Positions 40,766-54,127 are shown, counted from the first letter of the stretch. The stretch is DNA of 64,000 bases from Chondrilla cf. caribensis (GCA_964020155.1 OZ026564.1:3216223-3280222); one strand, 5' to 3'. Translations and numbers: made by a program. The notes: a model not told the origin generated them from the letters alone.

Positions 40766-42166
40766 TTTACTACACTGTTCATTACAGTACAAATATTAGT
40801 ATTCAATTATTATTATACTATTGTATTGCATGGTGTATTAATTTTATAATGCTATAAAAGTATAATATTTTGTGTGAATAAGTATTGTTATATTTGAAAG
40901 CATTTAAAAGGAAAAAAATACATGTAAATATAATATTATAAAGTTAAGGAACAAGTATGGTTGACCGGATATCCTGAGGAAGTATGTATATACCCTTACA
41001 CCATTTCAAATTAAGGGGGTTAATATAACGTACATCCATATATCCCTATATCAGCAGGATGTGGCAGTGGAAACCCTTGGAATGCACCGAGCTGTGCTGC
41101 TGATATCAGGATGGTTGTGCTATATGCTGCAGTGCCTCTTTGGAGTGGTGTACAGGGGCATGTGTGAGGGTGTGCGTACACTTCCTTGAATGCTGTTTTC
41201 ATTGAGTATGGAACACTACTGGATCATTGTTCGAAGGTCCTGTTTCACAAATGCATTGAAACACACACAGGGAAAGTCAATAATACTTTGATAGTACCTT
41301 AAGGAAACGTACTGGTACTTCCATCATGTGACTTGTTTGCTATATTTTTGGAGCAAATGATCTTGCTTTTAAAACAAATAATTCGATCCGTATAGTGGGG
41401 AATTTTCATGGGACAAATTTTTGGCGGATTTCGCCGTTGGCCTAACATCTGCAAAAATTTAATCTGCAAATTAGGCGTTCTCGCTGTTCATCTGTCACAT
41501 GACTCTGGCCTGCATCCATGAAAATTTTATCTGCGAATATTCATTTTGGAGCCATCTGTGAAAATTTTGTCCCGTGAAAATTTCCCGCTATATGGTATTA
41601 TTTGGTTGCATAATTTAGTATATACATTTATAGAGTATAATATCATTATATCTATAGTTATTACAGATATTCTGTATGTATTATTATTATTATACGTACT
41701 TAATATGGTATTATTATGGCATATATACATACATATTATACAGCTGAAATTAAACTGATCACGAGCTCACAGTTATTTATTATACGTATATTTGTGCATA
41801 GAAAGTATACTATTATACAAAATTATATTGACATAATAATATAATATATATCAATATTATAACAATATTATAAATCATAATCTCAATAATTTCATATGCA
41901 ATTGAAACCAGATTATTATACACAAAAAACTCTAATGGAAATGACAATGGAATTATAATCGACAATCGAAGGCTATGTGACAAATTATAGACAAGATAAT
42001 AATAATATATAAATGTGATATCGCAGTTTATTGCTGCAATAAAAACAATATAAAAATATCATTATTGTGCATTATGCAGCTGCAAGGTTCACTGGTTGAC
42101 GTACAATAATCATTTCCCACTCTTGCAGTTACGGGTACATACAATCGTTCACACGTACTCTATCAA
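40766..42166. other. Convergent AT-rich spacer, no gene
   Basis: Between the 3' ends of the VWA and PEAK1-like genes. Very AT-rich from 41600. It contains one MITE and no supported exon. Confidence 0.5.
41391..41592. mobile_element. MITE family C
   Basis: Termini TATAGTGGGGAATTTTCATG and AAAATTTCCCGCTATA with GGGACAAA/TTTGTCCC inside each arm. No coding capacity. Confidence 0.6.
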
Positions 42167-45100
42167 TCACGACATCAGCGAGGTCATGTCGCGGGAATAG
42201 GTCTCGAGAGTCTTGAGAATCTGGTTGGCAGACACCAGAGTGAGGAAAGAGGACTTCAAAAGTCCTTCGAGTTCAATTACATTCTTCGGGGAACCCTTTG
42301 TGCTGCTCTCCCCAAACTCAGCCACAAGACGCGTCTTCTCGTAGATGAGGTAGTGGTGAACGTGGGATTCCGCTACGGGCTGTACAGTCCAGGTGTGAGG
42401 AAGCCACAGGATACAGGATAAAATCTGGAGTCCAGTGGCCGCCGTGATTCTTTTGGACTGATCTGGATCCAGGAGGAGGCGTGTCAAGAGTTGTAGGTGT
42501 GGCGAATACGGAGTACTGGGTGGAAACGGAGGTAGGTCTGCCATGGTGTAGGATTCCACCAACTCGGGCTCGCTCTCAAACGGATGGTCCTGTCCCATAA
42601 GCTCGTAGATCAAGCACCCGGCTTGAAAAACACTCGTACCACTGAAATCGAGCTCACGGTTGCTCTCAATTTTGGAGGTGATCTCTGGAGGGAACCTGCC
42701 CCGCAACTCACTCAACAGTTTCACGTCCTGCCTAGGGTATTTGAAACTCTTCGACTTATTGCAAAGGGCGAAAGAGAAGTTGGAGACTTGAACGTGATGG
42801 TTGTTGGGGTTGATGATCAAGGAGTCTGGTGAGAGATCGCAATGGACGACAAACTGACGGTGCAGGTGGTGAAGGGCCAGGAACATCTGGAGTAGCACGA
42901 AACTGACCATACGTTCATATCTCTCCAGCGAGACCTCCCTGCGATAATTTCTCAAAAATTCTCTGACCGTTATGTTGCTTGAGGCACTACCGAGCAGGTA
43001 TTTGTGCAGTCCTCTAAGTTTCGGGAGGCCGGGGATATGAAAAGAGGGCGTGTCTGAGAAAATGGCTAATCTCCTGACAATGTGTGGGTGTGGCGACACT
43101 TGTTGAGCCACTTCTTCCTCAAGCTGACTCCGCTTATTATCAACAACCTAAGAAAACAAAATTCATCGTAGCATAAGCAAGTAAACAAATAACATCAACA
43201 ACAGAAGTAAACAAATGGTATCATAAATATGGAAATGTAAACAAGTCCAGTATGAATATCAACAACTAATAGCTCCTGGAGATTGTTACAGTGAAACCTC
43301 CCTAATCTGACACCTCTATAATCAAACATTCTAATCTGACCATTATATGAGGTACAGACACCAATACGTACGTATAAGTATGGTAGGAGGCACTCCATAA
43401 TCCAACAACCTCCTAATCCAACATTATTCTCAGGTCCCATTGAGTGTCGGATTAGAGAGGTTTCACTGTAGCTTGTTATTACCCGACAAATCCTTGAAAA
43501 ACAGCTGAACAATTCTAACATCAAAGCTATGCTAACTGGACAACACCCTGATAAACACAAAGAATGTGAATGACTTATATCACTAGCTGCACCATAAGAC
43601 GGCCTTCTATGTACTGTTTTGGATGACATAGTGGAGTCTGTCTAAAGGAAACCTGTCTAATGTGGTCACCTATGGGACCTCATGTACAGTGGAACCTGTC
43701 TAATGTGGTCACCTATGGGAACTCGTGTACAGTGGAACCTGTCTAATGTGGTCACCTATGGGACCTCACGTACAGTAGAACCTGTCTAATGTGGTCGCCT
43801 ATGGGACCTCATGTACAGTGGAACTTGTCCAATGTGGTCACCTATGGGACTTCATTTACTTAGGTGGATCAGACATGTGGTTGCATTAGCAAGACTTAAA
43901 AGCATACATAACAGATATGTACGTACATAGGGATTTGATTCGAGTGACCACTTTAGGCAGTTAACCCACCAATGGAGGTGCCTGCTAATATGTACGTACA
44001 TACGTACGTATATGTTTTTCCACAGTATTACCTCCAGTGTAGACACGCTACATACAAAGAAATCACTCCAAGTCACAAAGGAGCAATAGAAGTGATGCGG
44101 AGATGAAGAATTACACAGATATGCCCTTACCATTACATCAGACTATGAAATCACTTGTGCTGCATTATTGTTGGCATGTGGTAATGCAATCATTGGGTAA
44201 TTACATTATGAGGTAGCTTTCGGTGCATAGATCTCAACATGTGGTGAGTTAATAGGATTTTGTGCGGTGCAGTCTATAATGATGGGGAGATCTCAACATG
44301 TGGGTAGATTATAGAGGTCCACTCGGTACAGTCTACAATGATGGGGAGATCTCAACATGTGGGTAGATTATAGAGGTTCACTCAGTACAGTCTACAATGA
44401 TGGGGAGATCTCAACATGTGGGTAGATTATGGAGGTTCACTCAGTACAGTCTACAGTGATGGGGAGATCTCAACATGTGGATAGGTTATTGAGGTTCCTA
44501 AGTACAGTCTACAATGATGGGGAGATCTCAACATGTGGGTAGATTATAGAGGTTCACTCAGTACAGTCTACAATGATGGGGAGATCTCAACATGTGGATA
44601 GGTTATTGAGGTTCCTAAGTACAGTCTACAATGATGGGGAGATCTCAACATGTGGGTAGATTATAGAGGTTCACTCAGTACAGTCTACAACAATGGGGTG
44701 ACCCAAAATGGTGAAATGAGGTGACTTTCTTGACACGCACAATCACAGAGACCGTGAAGTGCATTAGAAAGGTTACACTTTTGGGCACTCCATGGTTACA
44801 ATAAACCACGCGTGTGAAATTGATCTGATCGAATTAAGTTTATGGTAAACCAAACCAGTTGGTTCGGATTTCATTTCCAATGGAATGACAATCACACATG
44901 ATTGGAAGGGATTACATCATTCATCATTATTCAATATACGTACTAACAAACTTATGTACTCCGGGCTGTGCAAGGATAGGATAACAGAAGGGATAGTGTA
45001 TGCTTAAGTAGGTTTGACATTAGAGACTCTACTGTACCCACTGTATTTGTACACGTACATATGTATGTACATGCATACATACACATACATATGCACTCGC

Positions 45101-45833
45101 GTACTGTAGTAGTCAGATCAAGTTTAGGATAATAGAAGAGATGTGTACATATGTACATATCTACAGTTTTTTCAAATCCTACATGTGATCCTGTACTTTG
45201 AAAGATATTAGCCCTCATAGTATGTATATGCGTATGTAGATACATGTGTACGTGCTGAGTAGAATCCGCTCTCACGTTTTACCACTCGGAGATATAGATT
45301 GTTGGGATTTCACTCCCGGGGGATAGGGGCAATGGAGCATTCACATGAGCACACTCACACTAAGGAAGTCCTAGTGTACACAATCTGAGGTTTCTCAACA
45401 CGGAGGAGTGCATACAGACGTATATACAGTGCTTGTGTGTGAGAATAACATCACGCACATGTACAACGCTGTCCATACAAGTACATATGTATGTTTGTGT
45501 GTTCGCATTCATGAAATAGTCTTGTAAGGCTGGAATGACAACCCGATGAGAAAACCAGTGGCACTGCCTCCCTCCAGTGGGCGTGGAAGATGTCAGTTCT
45601 CATTTCTGGGACAAGAAATATCCATCAAGGGATACAGTTGCCCTTTGTAAGCATTCACGGGTGTAGATAGGGTGCACACAAGTGAACACAGAAACCTTGT
45701 AAAGCAGATGGTGGAAAATCTCACACTTTTGGCATCATCGTGGTGACAATTTCTATGGATACAGTTTGGCAAGTGTAGTGTAGAAATGGTGTGGTCAAGC
45801 ATGGAAGAGGAAGCTTTGTATGTACACACACAT

Positions 45834-45897
<64 letters not shown>

Positions 45898-48800
45898 CTC
45901 ATGGTCAAAACATGGAAGAAAATACATACAAGACAGATGTGAACAAACATCTTCGTAAGAATTAATTTATTCACTCATCTACGTATTATTCCATAATTTT
46001 ATGCATGACTGAAAGTAATGACATTGACAAAAACAGAAATTAGTAACAAGGTAGTATTTGATAATGCTTTTGGTATGGTATGTGTTAAGTACAGTGCAGA
46101 TTTCCTAGGACACACTAAATACGTATGTGAATCTCATTAAAGGTACTTACGTATCATCAGTACTGATTGACACAATAGTGCACAACTCAGGGACTGAGTG
46201 AAGTAGGTACATATGTTCAATATCCAGGAGTGTGTACTAACCAGGAGTGTGTACTAACCAGGAGTGTGTACCAACCAGGAGTGTGTACCAACCAGGAGTG
46301 TGTACCAACCAGGAGTGTGTACCAATCAGGAGTATATACTAACCAGGAGTATATACTAACCAGGAGTGTGTGCCAACCAGGAGTGTGTACTAACCAGGAG
46401 TGTGTACCAATCAGGAGTGTGTACCAATCAGAAGTGTGCACTAACCAGGAGTGTGTATCATCAACCAGGAGTGTGTACTAACCAGGAGTGTGCACTAACC
46501 AGGGTACTCAATAAGTAAGTTTCACAGTGGCTAACAGAGAGTTATGTATGTACATATACATAACATATCATGGATAGACTTGTGGTTGTACTGTAGAACC
46601 TATCTGCAATGACCACCGAAGAGAGCAGAAACAGTGGCCTCTATAGACAGGTGGGTCATCGGCAGAGGTGGTTTTTTAATACTAGACGTACGTATGTTCA
46701 TAATATACTGTACTTAGCTAATACGATGTGGTGGACAGTATGGAGTGTACTGTACAGTAATGACCACAAAGGACAAGGGGCACTTATGTAGAGGTGGTCC
46801 GCATGTAGAGGAGGTCTTTATGTAGAGGTGGTTCGCATGTAGAGGTGGTCTTTATGTAGAGGTGGTCTGCATGTAAAGGTGGTCTGTATGTAGAGGTGGT
46901 CCGCATGTAGAGGTAGTCTTTATGTAGAGGTGGTCTTTATGTAGAGGTGGTCTGTACGTAGAGGTGGTCTTTATGTAGAGGTAGTCTTTATGTAGAGGTG
47001 GTCCACATGTAGAGGTAGTCTATATGTAGAGGTGGTCTGTACGTAGAGGTGGTCTTTATGTAGAGGTAGTCTTTATGTAGAGGTGGTCCGCATGTAGAGG
47101 TAGTCTTTATGTAGAGGTGGTCTTTATGTAGAGGTGGTCTGTACGTAGAGGTGGTCTTTATGTAGAGGTGGTCTGTATGTAGAGGTGGTCTTTAATATAC
47201 GTACGTATGTACATACGTAGGTTTCCCTGTAACGATGTGGTAACCACAATTGCAGCTGTGTGGATGAGTGGCTGGACATAATGAAATTACAGGCCTAGAG
47301 CCACTGGGAATAACAGGAGTCAGTCAACAGCTGAATAAGCTGCTGAGTGAGATTGAAGAAATGCAATTTCTTCGGCAAGTTCCACATGATCGAATAGAAT
47401 GAATTCATGGGAGCATTGGACTGGTGACCCATATTTAAAGTACTGCTAAAGTAATGGGACAGGTAGCATACTAAATATACTGAAAAGTTTAAAATACATA
47501 TTTACGTACATATATGTACATATTCACATATACGTGCAAATATGCATAAATTTGACTAAGAAAGAGAGTACATACGTACTTGCGTATGTACGTACATATG
47601 TATAGTCATGTACTTAGGTACATATGTTTGTATGTACGTACATACGTACTGTATACATGTATTGTATGTACAAATCTTTATCACACTCCATATCAACTTC
47701 ACACAAATGTACATGAACGTACGTAGTGCTTTGAAATAGTATAGGAAGTGTATATATACTGTACATACGTACTGTACACACTGCTATTCCACTGCTGAGA
47801 AGGCTGGAGAATATTCGCAAACTCCTGCAACTCGGACGCGACGGCCATTTTAAGCCCACATTGGCCAAAGGCCTTCAGTTTACTATAATGTGTTTAGTAC
47901 CGGTTTATAGCTCTATGAATCCTCTACAAAATGATACCCTATTTGTATAGATATACACACTGGTTAGTCTGCACCGTTTCAATTTCTAAGTCCGTACATA
48001 CAAGTTAGGTCCTAGACAAGAGTACGAGGTGGGAGGTTTCTCCATCGAGGTACATACCACAGGTCTATGTACACTATACCAGCATGAAATGTACGTATAC
48101 ACACAATACTACAGGTACTATGCAGACCTGAGTACATATATACACATAATATATGTACATACATACGTACTTATGCATCACCACACATACAGTGGAACCT
48201 CTATTAAAGGACCCTCTGAATAAAGGACACCATAGAAATTACCTCCCTACAAAGGACACTTTCTTAGGCCCCAAAAATGAACTTTCCTATAGTGTTAATA
48301 CATTTTTCACCTCTGAAGAGTGGACAACCTCTCTACAGTGGACAAATTAGCTGGTCCCAATGTGTCCTTTATAAAGAGGTTCCACTGTATTATTATTGGC
48401 AGTATATACATACGTACAGTGAATTCTCATTAATCCACCACAATTCGTTTTCAAAGAACACGGTGGATTAATGAGTTTGGCGGATTAACTGGATAATCAT
48501 TGATACTTGTACATTGTATTGGTAAAGGGGGTAATTGTGGCAGATAAAAGGCTTGGTGGATAAAGCAGTGGCGGATTAACAAGAATTCACTGTACTTAAA
48601 TCTACTACATACGTACATGCACTCCCATGTGGAGTATAATAATCTAGAGCTATGAACATACGTATGCACATACCTACGTACGTACGTACAGAATGTACTG
48701 TGAGTGTATGATGGAAACTTCACAAGTGCACATTGCAAATATCGCCACACCAACTGAAAACTGAAAAGACCTAAAACAGTACAATGCCACAAAAATACTT

Positions 48801-51800
48801 TGAAGCATTATCACTTTCCAGATGAGTGTACACATACGGACGAACATAATAATTAGTAGCTACAAACATACGTCCTCCAAGGTATGTACATATGTACATA
48901 CCTTGTACATAAATTGGGCTGTACAAACTATCCACAGACATACATATTATGTACATACGTAAATATTGTGTACTGAAAACAAGTAGACATCCAATTCTGC
49001 GACATAAACAACTCACTATTCTGGTAAACACAAACAAAAACAACTTGCAAACAGACAACAAACAAAAACAACTTGTAAATAATATAAATACAAACAACAT
49101 GAAAAAACAATGTATAAATCTGATAAACACAAACAACAATAACAAATAAAAACAAGGAGCTAACCTGAACACCAAAAGCCTTTCCATCTATATCAACAGC
49201 CGGCCAGTCCTGACGTGGTTTGCAGTCATTCCAGGTCACCTTCAGAGATGATGGGGGTGTGAAGAGTTGCTTGTACATAACAGAAATCTTCTTACAGGAG
49301 TCGCTGATGGCCTCTGCCATGAGAGCTTGCAGCTGTCCAACACTCAGGATGAGAGGGTCCGTTGGCACAGTTTCCGGATGCAAGGATGGGAGGAAATCCG
49401 AAGCAATCGAGATTCGATCGGTGGACGAGGTTTGGGCAATAGAGGAATTGGAAACAGCTTTCAGGTTTCCACTCATGGTGTTGCCCGAGTGCTCCTGTGA
49501 CGGCTTGGGCTTTGGGGGAATCTTTTCCCCACACTCTGCATAATCGTGAGAATCGTCAGTTTTGGTGTCTTCCACAACTGGAAGTGGGCGGTTGGCCAGT
49601 GTCGCAGCCCGCCTCCGCGGAGAGACAGGCGAGGGTGGGGAAAGAGCTGGGGGAGGACTGACACTGTGACCATGGCGGACTACAGCAGGTGAGTTCTCCT
49701 GCGAGGCAGAATCAGTCTCCTCACCAGTTGCGTGCTTGTGTCCAGAGAAGGTCTTGGATCGCTTCCTGAAGAGCTTGAATCCCTTCTTTCCTTCCTTGTC
49801 AGCCTCGACAGTTGCTTCCAATTCATGATCGTTGAATGTAGATTCCTTTACTCCGGAATCTTTGTGCGTCTTTGACTTACCAAACTTGTGCTTCATTTTG
49901 GAGAAAGCAGAGCTTTTCTTCTTCTTCTCCTTGACATCTGTGTTGGTCTACAAGGATTAGCAGAAAGAATTAATCTACTTTGAACAGTTAAGTGGGTCAA
50001 AGATGGTGATAATTGATTACCCTTATTGGTAATTATGTACACACTGTTCCAGACAATATAATATACGTACGTACGTGTACGTACATTAGCTACGTTAGTA
50101 CGTATGTACCTTGAAGGGTACACCAAATGTATACAGTGAACAGTGAAAGTGCCAGAAATCACATAGGATCAAAGTCTGATATATACGTATATACATATGA
50201 AATAATAGTACATACATAGGTACGTATGTATGCACGTATATACGTATGTACATACATACAGTGAATTCTCATTAATCTGCCACCTACTGCTAATATGTGT
50301 AAACAAGCAAGAGCTGGTTTATCTTTCAAAAATTAAATCTTAAAGATTTAAAATCCATAATGTACACTCCTGTATCTTTGTGGACATCGAACATCTTATC
50401 ATTAAGAAATTATAATTCTTCCCAGGAAATATGTAGGGTGCATTCAGCATCTTGAGGATCAAACGAGGTGCACAGCTGCACATTCACTAAGAGTTGTTTA
50501 CACACTTTGCAGCTAGTACACAACACAGATGATTAATCAGTGCTTAGGCAGCATCCTATGTATGAGATACGTATGCGTACGTACGTACGTAGCTTCATTT
50601 AAAGTTGAGTACATTTGTATGTACACACATGCAGCCAAACCTGTCTACAAAGACCAACCAAGGGACCAGGAAAAGATGGTCTCTGTAAACAGATGCTCTG
50701 TATACTAAGGTGGTTCATATACCAAGGTGGCTCAATGTACTGTAGTTGAGATGACATACTATATCCATTGGCAATGGTCAATTTGGACAGGCAATCATTA
50801 AATACGTAGGGGTTGTCTCCTATACAGGTTTCACTGTGTGTGGATGAAGGCATATTGAAACTATCAACAAATGTAACAGGTTTCACACTCGGGCATTCAG
50901 TGAGGGTTGCGTCAAAAGAGAAGTACAGACAACAACCTTTAGATGCGGTGTACCATCTGTTAAGTTCCTACTCACAGTGAAACCCCACTTCAAGAGCACC
51001 TTGGTGACGAGACAGCCTCAGTAGTTGGACCACTATTTCTCAGTCTCAGGAGGTCATGTACGTACTGTATCACTCTATCCCCTTTCAATGTCAGAATCAG
51101 GACAACCTCACAACTGAGACCGCCTTAACTGGTCCCATAGATGGTTTCAATTATGAAGTTCTACTGTACAGTTATGAACAGCATAAACAAGTCCAGATGG
51201 AGGGACTATTCAACACAGATATTCACAGTGGACAAGTTGGCGATCATGTACTGTATATGTACATACGTACGTACATATTCTTTAAAAACCTTCTAGAACA
51301 GTGCTATGCGTAAATAGCTACGTACACATGTACATTTGTATGTACGTACGTACATGCAGCCAAACCTGTCTACAAAGACCAACCAAGGGACCAGGAAAAG
51401 ATGGTCTCTGTAGACAGGTGGTCCATGCACATGTACATGTGTACGTGCATACGTATGTACATATAAGTGTTGTACGCAATTCCTTAAACAGTGGAACACC
51501 CTTATTACAAACTCCTCTATAACAAATTTCTTGATATAACAAAGCAATGATCTCAACCATGTGCTACAGTACTTCATGGGAAATTGTCCTGATATGACCA
51601 ACTGCTGCTGATGATGAACAGTTTGCCTGACTAATAGTGTTAATTGTCTTCATTTCCACATCTAGTCTAATCTAGTCTGATCGGTTCCAATGAAACTTCT
51701 ATAATTGTTATAAGAGTGTTTGACTGTATGCAAATCTTTGCATAACACATACAAACTATGAAGCATGTGATGATGGAGCTATTGGTGAACCACACCCAAT

Positions 51801-52333
51801 CATCTAGGCAATGTTATCCCACTCCTGGACTGAGAAAGTACACACGTACATACGTAGCTTGAATGACTACTTATGTAACATGCTGTGATCCTATTGAGAT
51901 TCTGAATATATGTACGTAGAGTGGGGTTCTGCTTTCCGGGATCACCTCTGATTCATGAAACAATGGCCTCTCCTAAGAGGCTAGAGCAACCATGTGCATA
52001 CGTACGTTACAAGATACATAGAAGGCAAGCTGTCCACCACAACACCCCTTTGAGACAGGTGGTCTCTCAGCGGAGGTCAGGCATTACATGATATTTGGAT
52101 ATTTGGTACACTGCATGGTCTCTCGCAGGGGGTCATTCGTCACAGTGGTCTCTCAAGACTGGTTGACTGCATCTAGTTGCTTAGTAACCATGTAGATGTT
52201 TGGCTTGAATCAAGAAACTAGTGTTCATAATACTAATTACGTACCTTACTACACTTACAAACACATGTACGTATATACGTACATATTTATGATACTGACA
52301 TATTCACTGTGTATTCTAATTCAACAGTTGTCA

Positions 52334-52389
<56 letters not shown>

Positions 52390-54127
52390 GCACATGTACA
52401 TGTACACATGCACGCACGCACGCATGCACGCATACACACACATGTACATACACACAGACACTCACTGTTTCAACGGTTTCCTCCTCTTCTTTGTTGACAG
52501 GATTTGGCTGACTTTCCTGATCACTAACTGGAGAACCTGTCAGTGACAGTGGTGGAGTAGGAGGCCTGGCAGGGACCTTGACGGTTTCAGCTGAAGCGGA
52601 TGGTTTGACACGTTTGGGTTTCTGAGGTGGCTTTTCTTCACCATCTGCGTCCGACGTTGGGGTGTGGGACAATGGGAAGTGAACATCGGCCGGTTTCTTC
52701 ACGGGGGGAGCGGGCGGCGGTCGACGTCTGGCATGGGAGCCGAGCGTTTGGGATCTCTGCCGAGGTGAATGTTTGCCCTTGGATGCCAGGATTTCATCGG
52801 GTGATAGTGGGGACTTCACCCTTGGAGGAGGCAAGGGCTTGTTGCTGGGTTTGTCTCCCTCACTTTGACTAGAAGCAGAAGGAAGCCTTTCGAGCGAGAG
52901 AGAAGCTTTGGTACCATTGACTGATCCAGGTTTGTCCTGCTCAGCTGGTGTTGGTGTGGGTGTGGTCCTCTTCACCGGTATGGGAGCACTTTGTTCAGTT
53001 GGTGTTGGTGTGGGTGTGGTCCTCTTTATCGGTACAGGCGCACTCTGCTCAGTTGGTGTCGAGGTGGATGCACCCCTCTTTACAGGTACAGGTGCACTCT
53101 TCTCAGTTGGCGTGGAAACAGATGCTGTCCTCCTCAATGGTACATCTGTAGGCGATTCAGTTGGCAAAGGAACGGGGGTGGTCCTCCCAACGGGGACAGT
53201 AGTTGCCGTGGGTTTTTCAGTCGGTGGTGGAGTTGGTAGGGTGGCAGCTGTAGTGGTCTCCGATGCATTTCTTGGCGAACTCACTTTATTCGTGCTACTG
53301 TCCCCTTTGAGTTTGCTGGCATAAGGAGCTGGCAAGGGAGGGGGAGTTCTTCTTCTCGTTTTTACGGAGATATTCGGCTTGGCCTTGAGTGGCGGTTTCG
53401 GTTTCTTGGTCGGTTTATCCGGACCGTCCCTCGCGTCTGGGGAGGTGACGCCGCTGTCTTCCTTCCTCTCCTGAGACGACGAAGACGGTGTTCTCGCAGG
53501 AGGTACAGCGACCGGGGTCTCTTCCGGGGACATCAGATCGATCTCTGTGTACCCGTTGATACCGCTTCTGCCAGCTTGAACACCGTTCAGTGGCGACGTC
53601 CTCGTCTTCACAACGGGCAAAGGAGCCTCCTTCGTCTCTTCTTCGTTCTTATCAGTTTCTGTCGTCTCCCCATTAGGATTCAATATTCCATCAAACGCTT
53701 CTCCGAAGGATCCGAGATCGATGTTGCCCAGTTCCTCGTCAATCGAACTGACCGACTCGAAGCTTGAATCGCTTTGAATGCGCTCTCCGGGCCGAATCGG
53801 CTCGGAGATGTCAACTGCTAGAGGCTTCTTCCTGGGTACCGGTTTAGGAGCCTTCTCCTTCTCCTTCTCCTTATCCCTCCCGATGAAAGTGTTGAATTTC
53901 TTAGAAAAAGAAGGCGACTTCTTCGACTTGGAACCTTTGATGGGCATATTGGCGTAGTCCTCTTCTCCTGGTTCGAAACTATGCTGTCTATCCGATTCCC
54001 TCAGCACGTCCGTTTCTGGCACAGCTGCCAACGATTTCGTTTCGAAATGAGCCGACTGTGGCTTACGGCAGTCCCTGCATACTGAAGGTTTCCACGGGTT
54101 GGGGTTAAAATGACGACACACGTCCAT
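42167..54127 (-). CDS. PEAK1: PEAK1/PRAG1-family scaffold pseudokinase
   Basis: Exons 54127-52466, 49947-49165 and 43147-42167, all phase 0, give 1142 codons (1141 aa). The N-terminus MDVCRHFNPNPWKPSVCRDC matches the short Cys motif at the start of vertebrate PEAK1. Next come a long disordered region of Pro-rich SH3-type motifs, a repeated APVPxKRTTPTPTPTEQ-like segment (about residues 320-395) and Tyr motifs (EEDYANMP, HDYAECGE). A helix before the kinase fold (SVGQLQALMAEAISDSCKK) resembles the family's dimerisation helices. In the kinase-like domain the catalytic loop is HCDLSPDSLIIN and the Mg site reads NFS instead of DFG, so phosphotransfer is unlikely. The C-terminal ITAATGLQILSCILWLP is family-typical. 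The family scaffolds Src/Grb2/Crk signalling; the role here is inferred. Confidence 0.85.
43289..43468. mobile_element. MITE family A
   Basis: CAGTGAAACCTCCCTAATCTGA to TTAGAGAGGTTTCACTG, flanked by TA. In intron 2 of the PEAK1-like gene. Confidence 0.6.
43640..43856. repeat. Minisatellite of about 43 bp, five copies
   Basis: Unit GTACAGTGGAACCTGTCTAATGTGGTCACC... The unit begins with the terminal sequence of MITE family A, which lies 170 bp away. Confidence 0.8.
44210..44700. repeat. Minisatellite of about 59 bp, eight copies
   Basis: Unit GATGGGGAGATCTCAACATG...AGTACAGTCTACAAT, with variant lengths. In intron 2 of the PEAK1-like gene. Confidence 0.85.
45827..45893. repeat. (CA)n microsatellite
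   Basis: In intron 2 of the PEAK1-like gene. GT on the sense strand. Confidence 0.85.
46217..46505. repeat. 17-bp minisatellite, about 17 copies
   Basis: Unit CAGGAGTGTGTACTAAC. Frames across it are repetitive artefacts. Confidence 0.9.
46790..47190. repeat. 17-bp minisatellite, more than 20 copies
   Basis: Unit ATGTAGAGGTGGTCTTT with variants (CGCATG, TGTACG). It follows a stretch (46590-46690) resembling a family A MITE end with ACAGGTGGGTC. Confidence 0.9.
47780..47848 (-). other. Possible orphan first exon nested in PEAK1-like intron 2
   Basis: Minus-strand ATG 47848 opens MAVASELQEFANILQPSQQW, which looks more like protein than its surroundings, and ends near a GTGTGT donor. No confident downstream exon was found; the frame at 45593-45890 is a weak candidate. 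It could be a nested gene, a relic or chance. Confidence 0.2.
48190..48385. mobile_element. MITE family A, well-preserved copy
   Basis: CAGTGGAACCTCTATTAAAGG to CTTTATAAAGAGGTTCCACTG, flanked by TA. In intron 2 of the PEAK1-like gene, 31 bp from a family B copy. Confidence 0.7.
48417..48592. mobile_element. MITE family B, well-preserved copy
   Basis: CAGTGAATTCTCATTAATCC to GGATTAACAAGAATTCACTG, flanked by TA. Contains inner repeats of GGTGGATTAA/GGCGGATTAA. Confidence 0.65.
50632..50715. repeat. Foldback repeat, copy 1
   Basis: GCAGCCAAACCTGTCTACAAAGACC...GGTCTCTGTAAACAGATG, a palindromic stretch repeated almost identically at 51356-51425. Intron 1 of the PEAK1-like gene. Confidence 0.55.
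51356..51425. repeat. Foldback repeat, copy 2
   Basis: Same unit as 50632-50715. The arms CCTGTCTACAAAGACC and GGTCTCTGTAGACAGG can pair. Confidence 0.55.
51489..51726. mobile_element. Diverged family A MITE
   Basis: CAGTGGAACACCCTTATTACAA to TTGTTATAAGAGTGTTTGACTG. TA is present only on the right. Confidence 0.45.
52337..52387. repeat. (CA)n microsatellite near a donor
   Basis: GT on the sense strand of the PEAK1-like gene, about 80 bp into intron 1. Confidence 0.85.

Noticed and set aside
45593..45889. Minus-strand frame as a missing kinase N-lobe exon of the PEAK1-like gene
   Set aside because: Exons 2 and 3 already join in phase into continuous family-like sequence, and no good splice borders frame this stretch.
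46217..47190. Regular short repeats considered as a CRISPR-like array
   Set aside because: Units are head-to-tail without unique spacers and sit in a eukaryotic intron. They are minisatellites.
48928..49164. Extension of the PEAK1-like exon 2 frame past 49165
   Set aside because: A strong donor CAG|GTTAGC at 49165 joins in phase to exon 3. The extension is hydrophobic low-complexity intron translation.
52627..53324. Plus-strand frames opposite PEAK1-like exon 1
   Set aside because: They are low-complexity shadows (Gly/Val-rich) of the Pro/Thr-rich coding strand.
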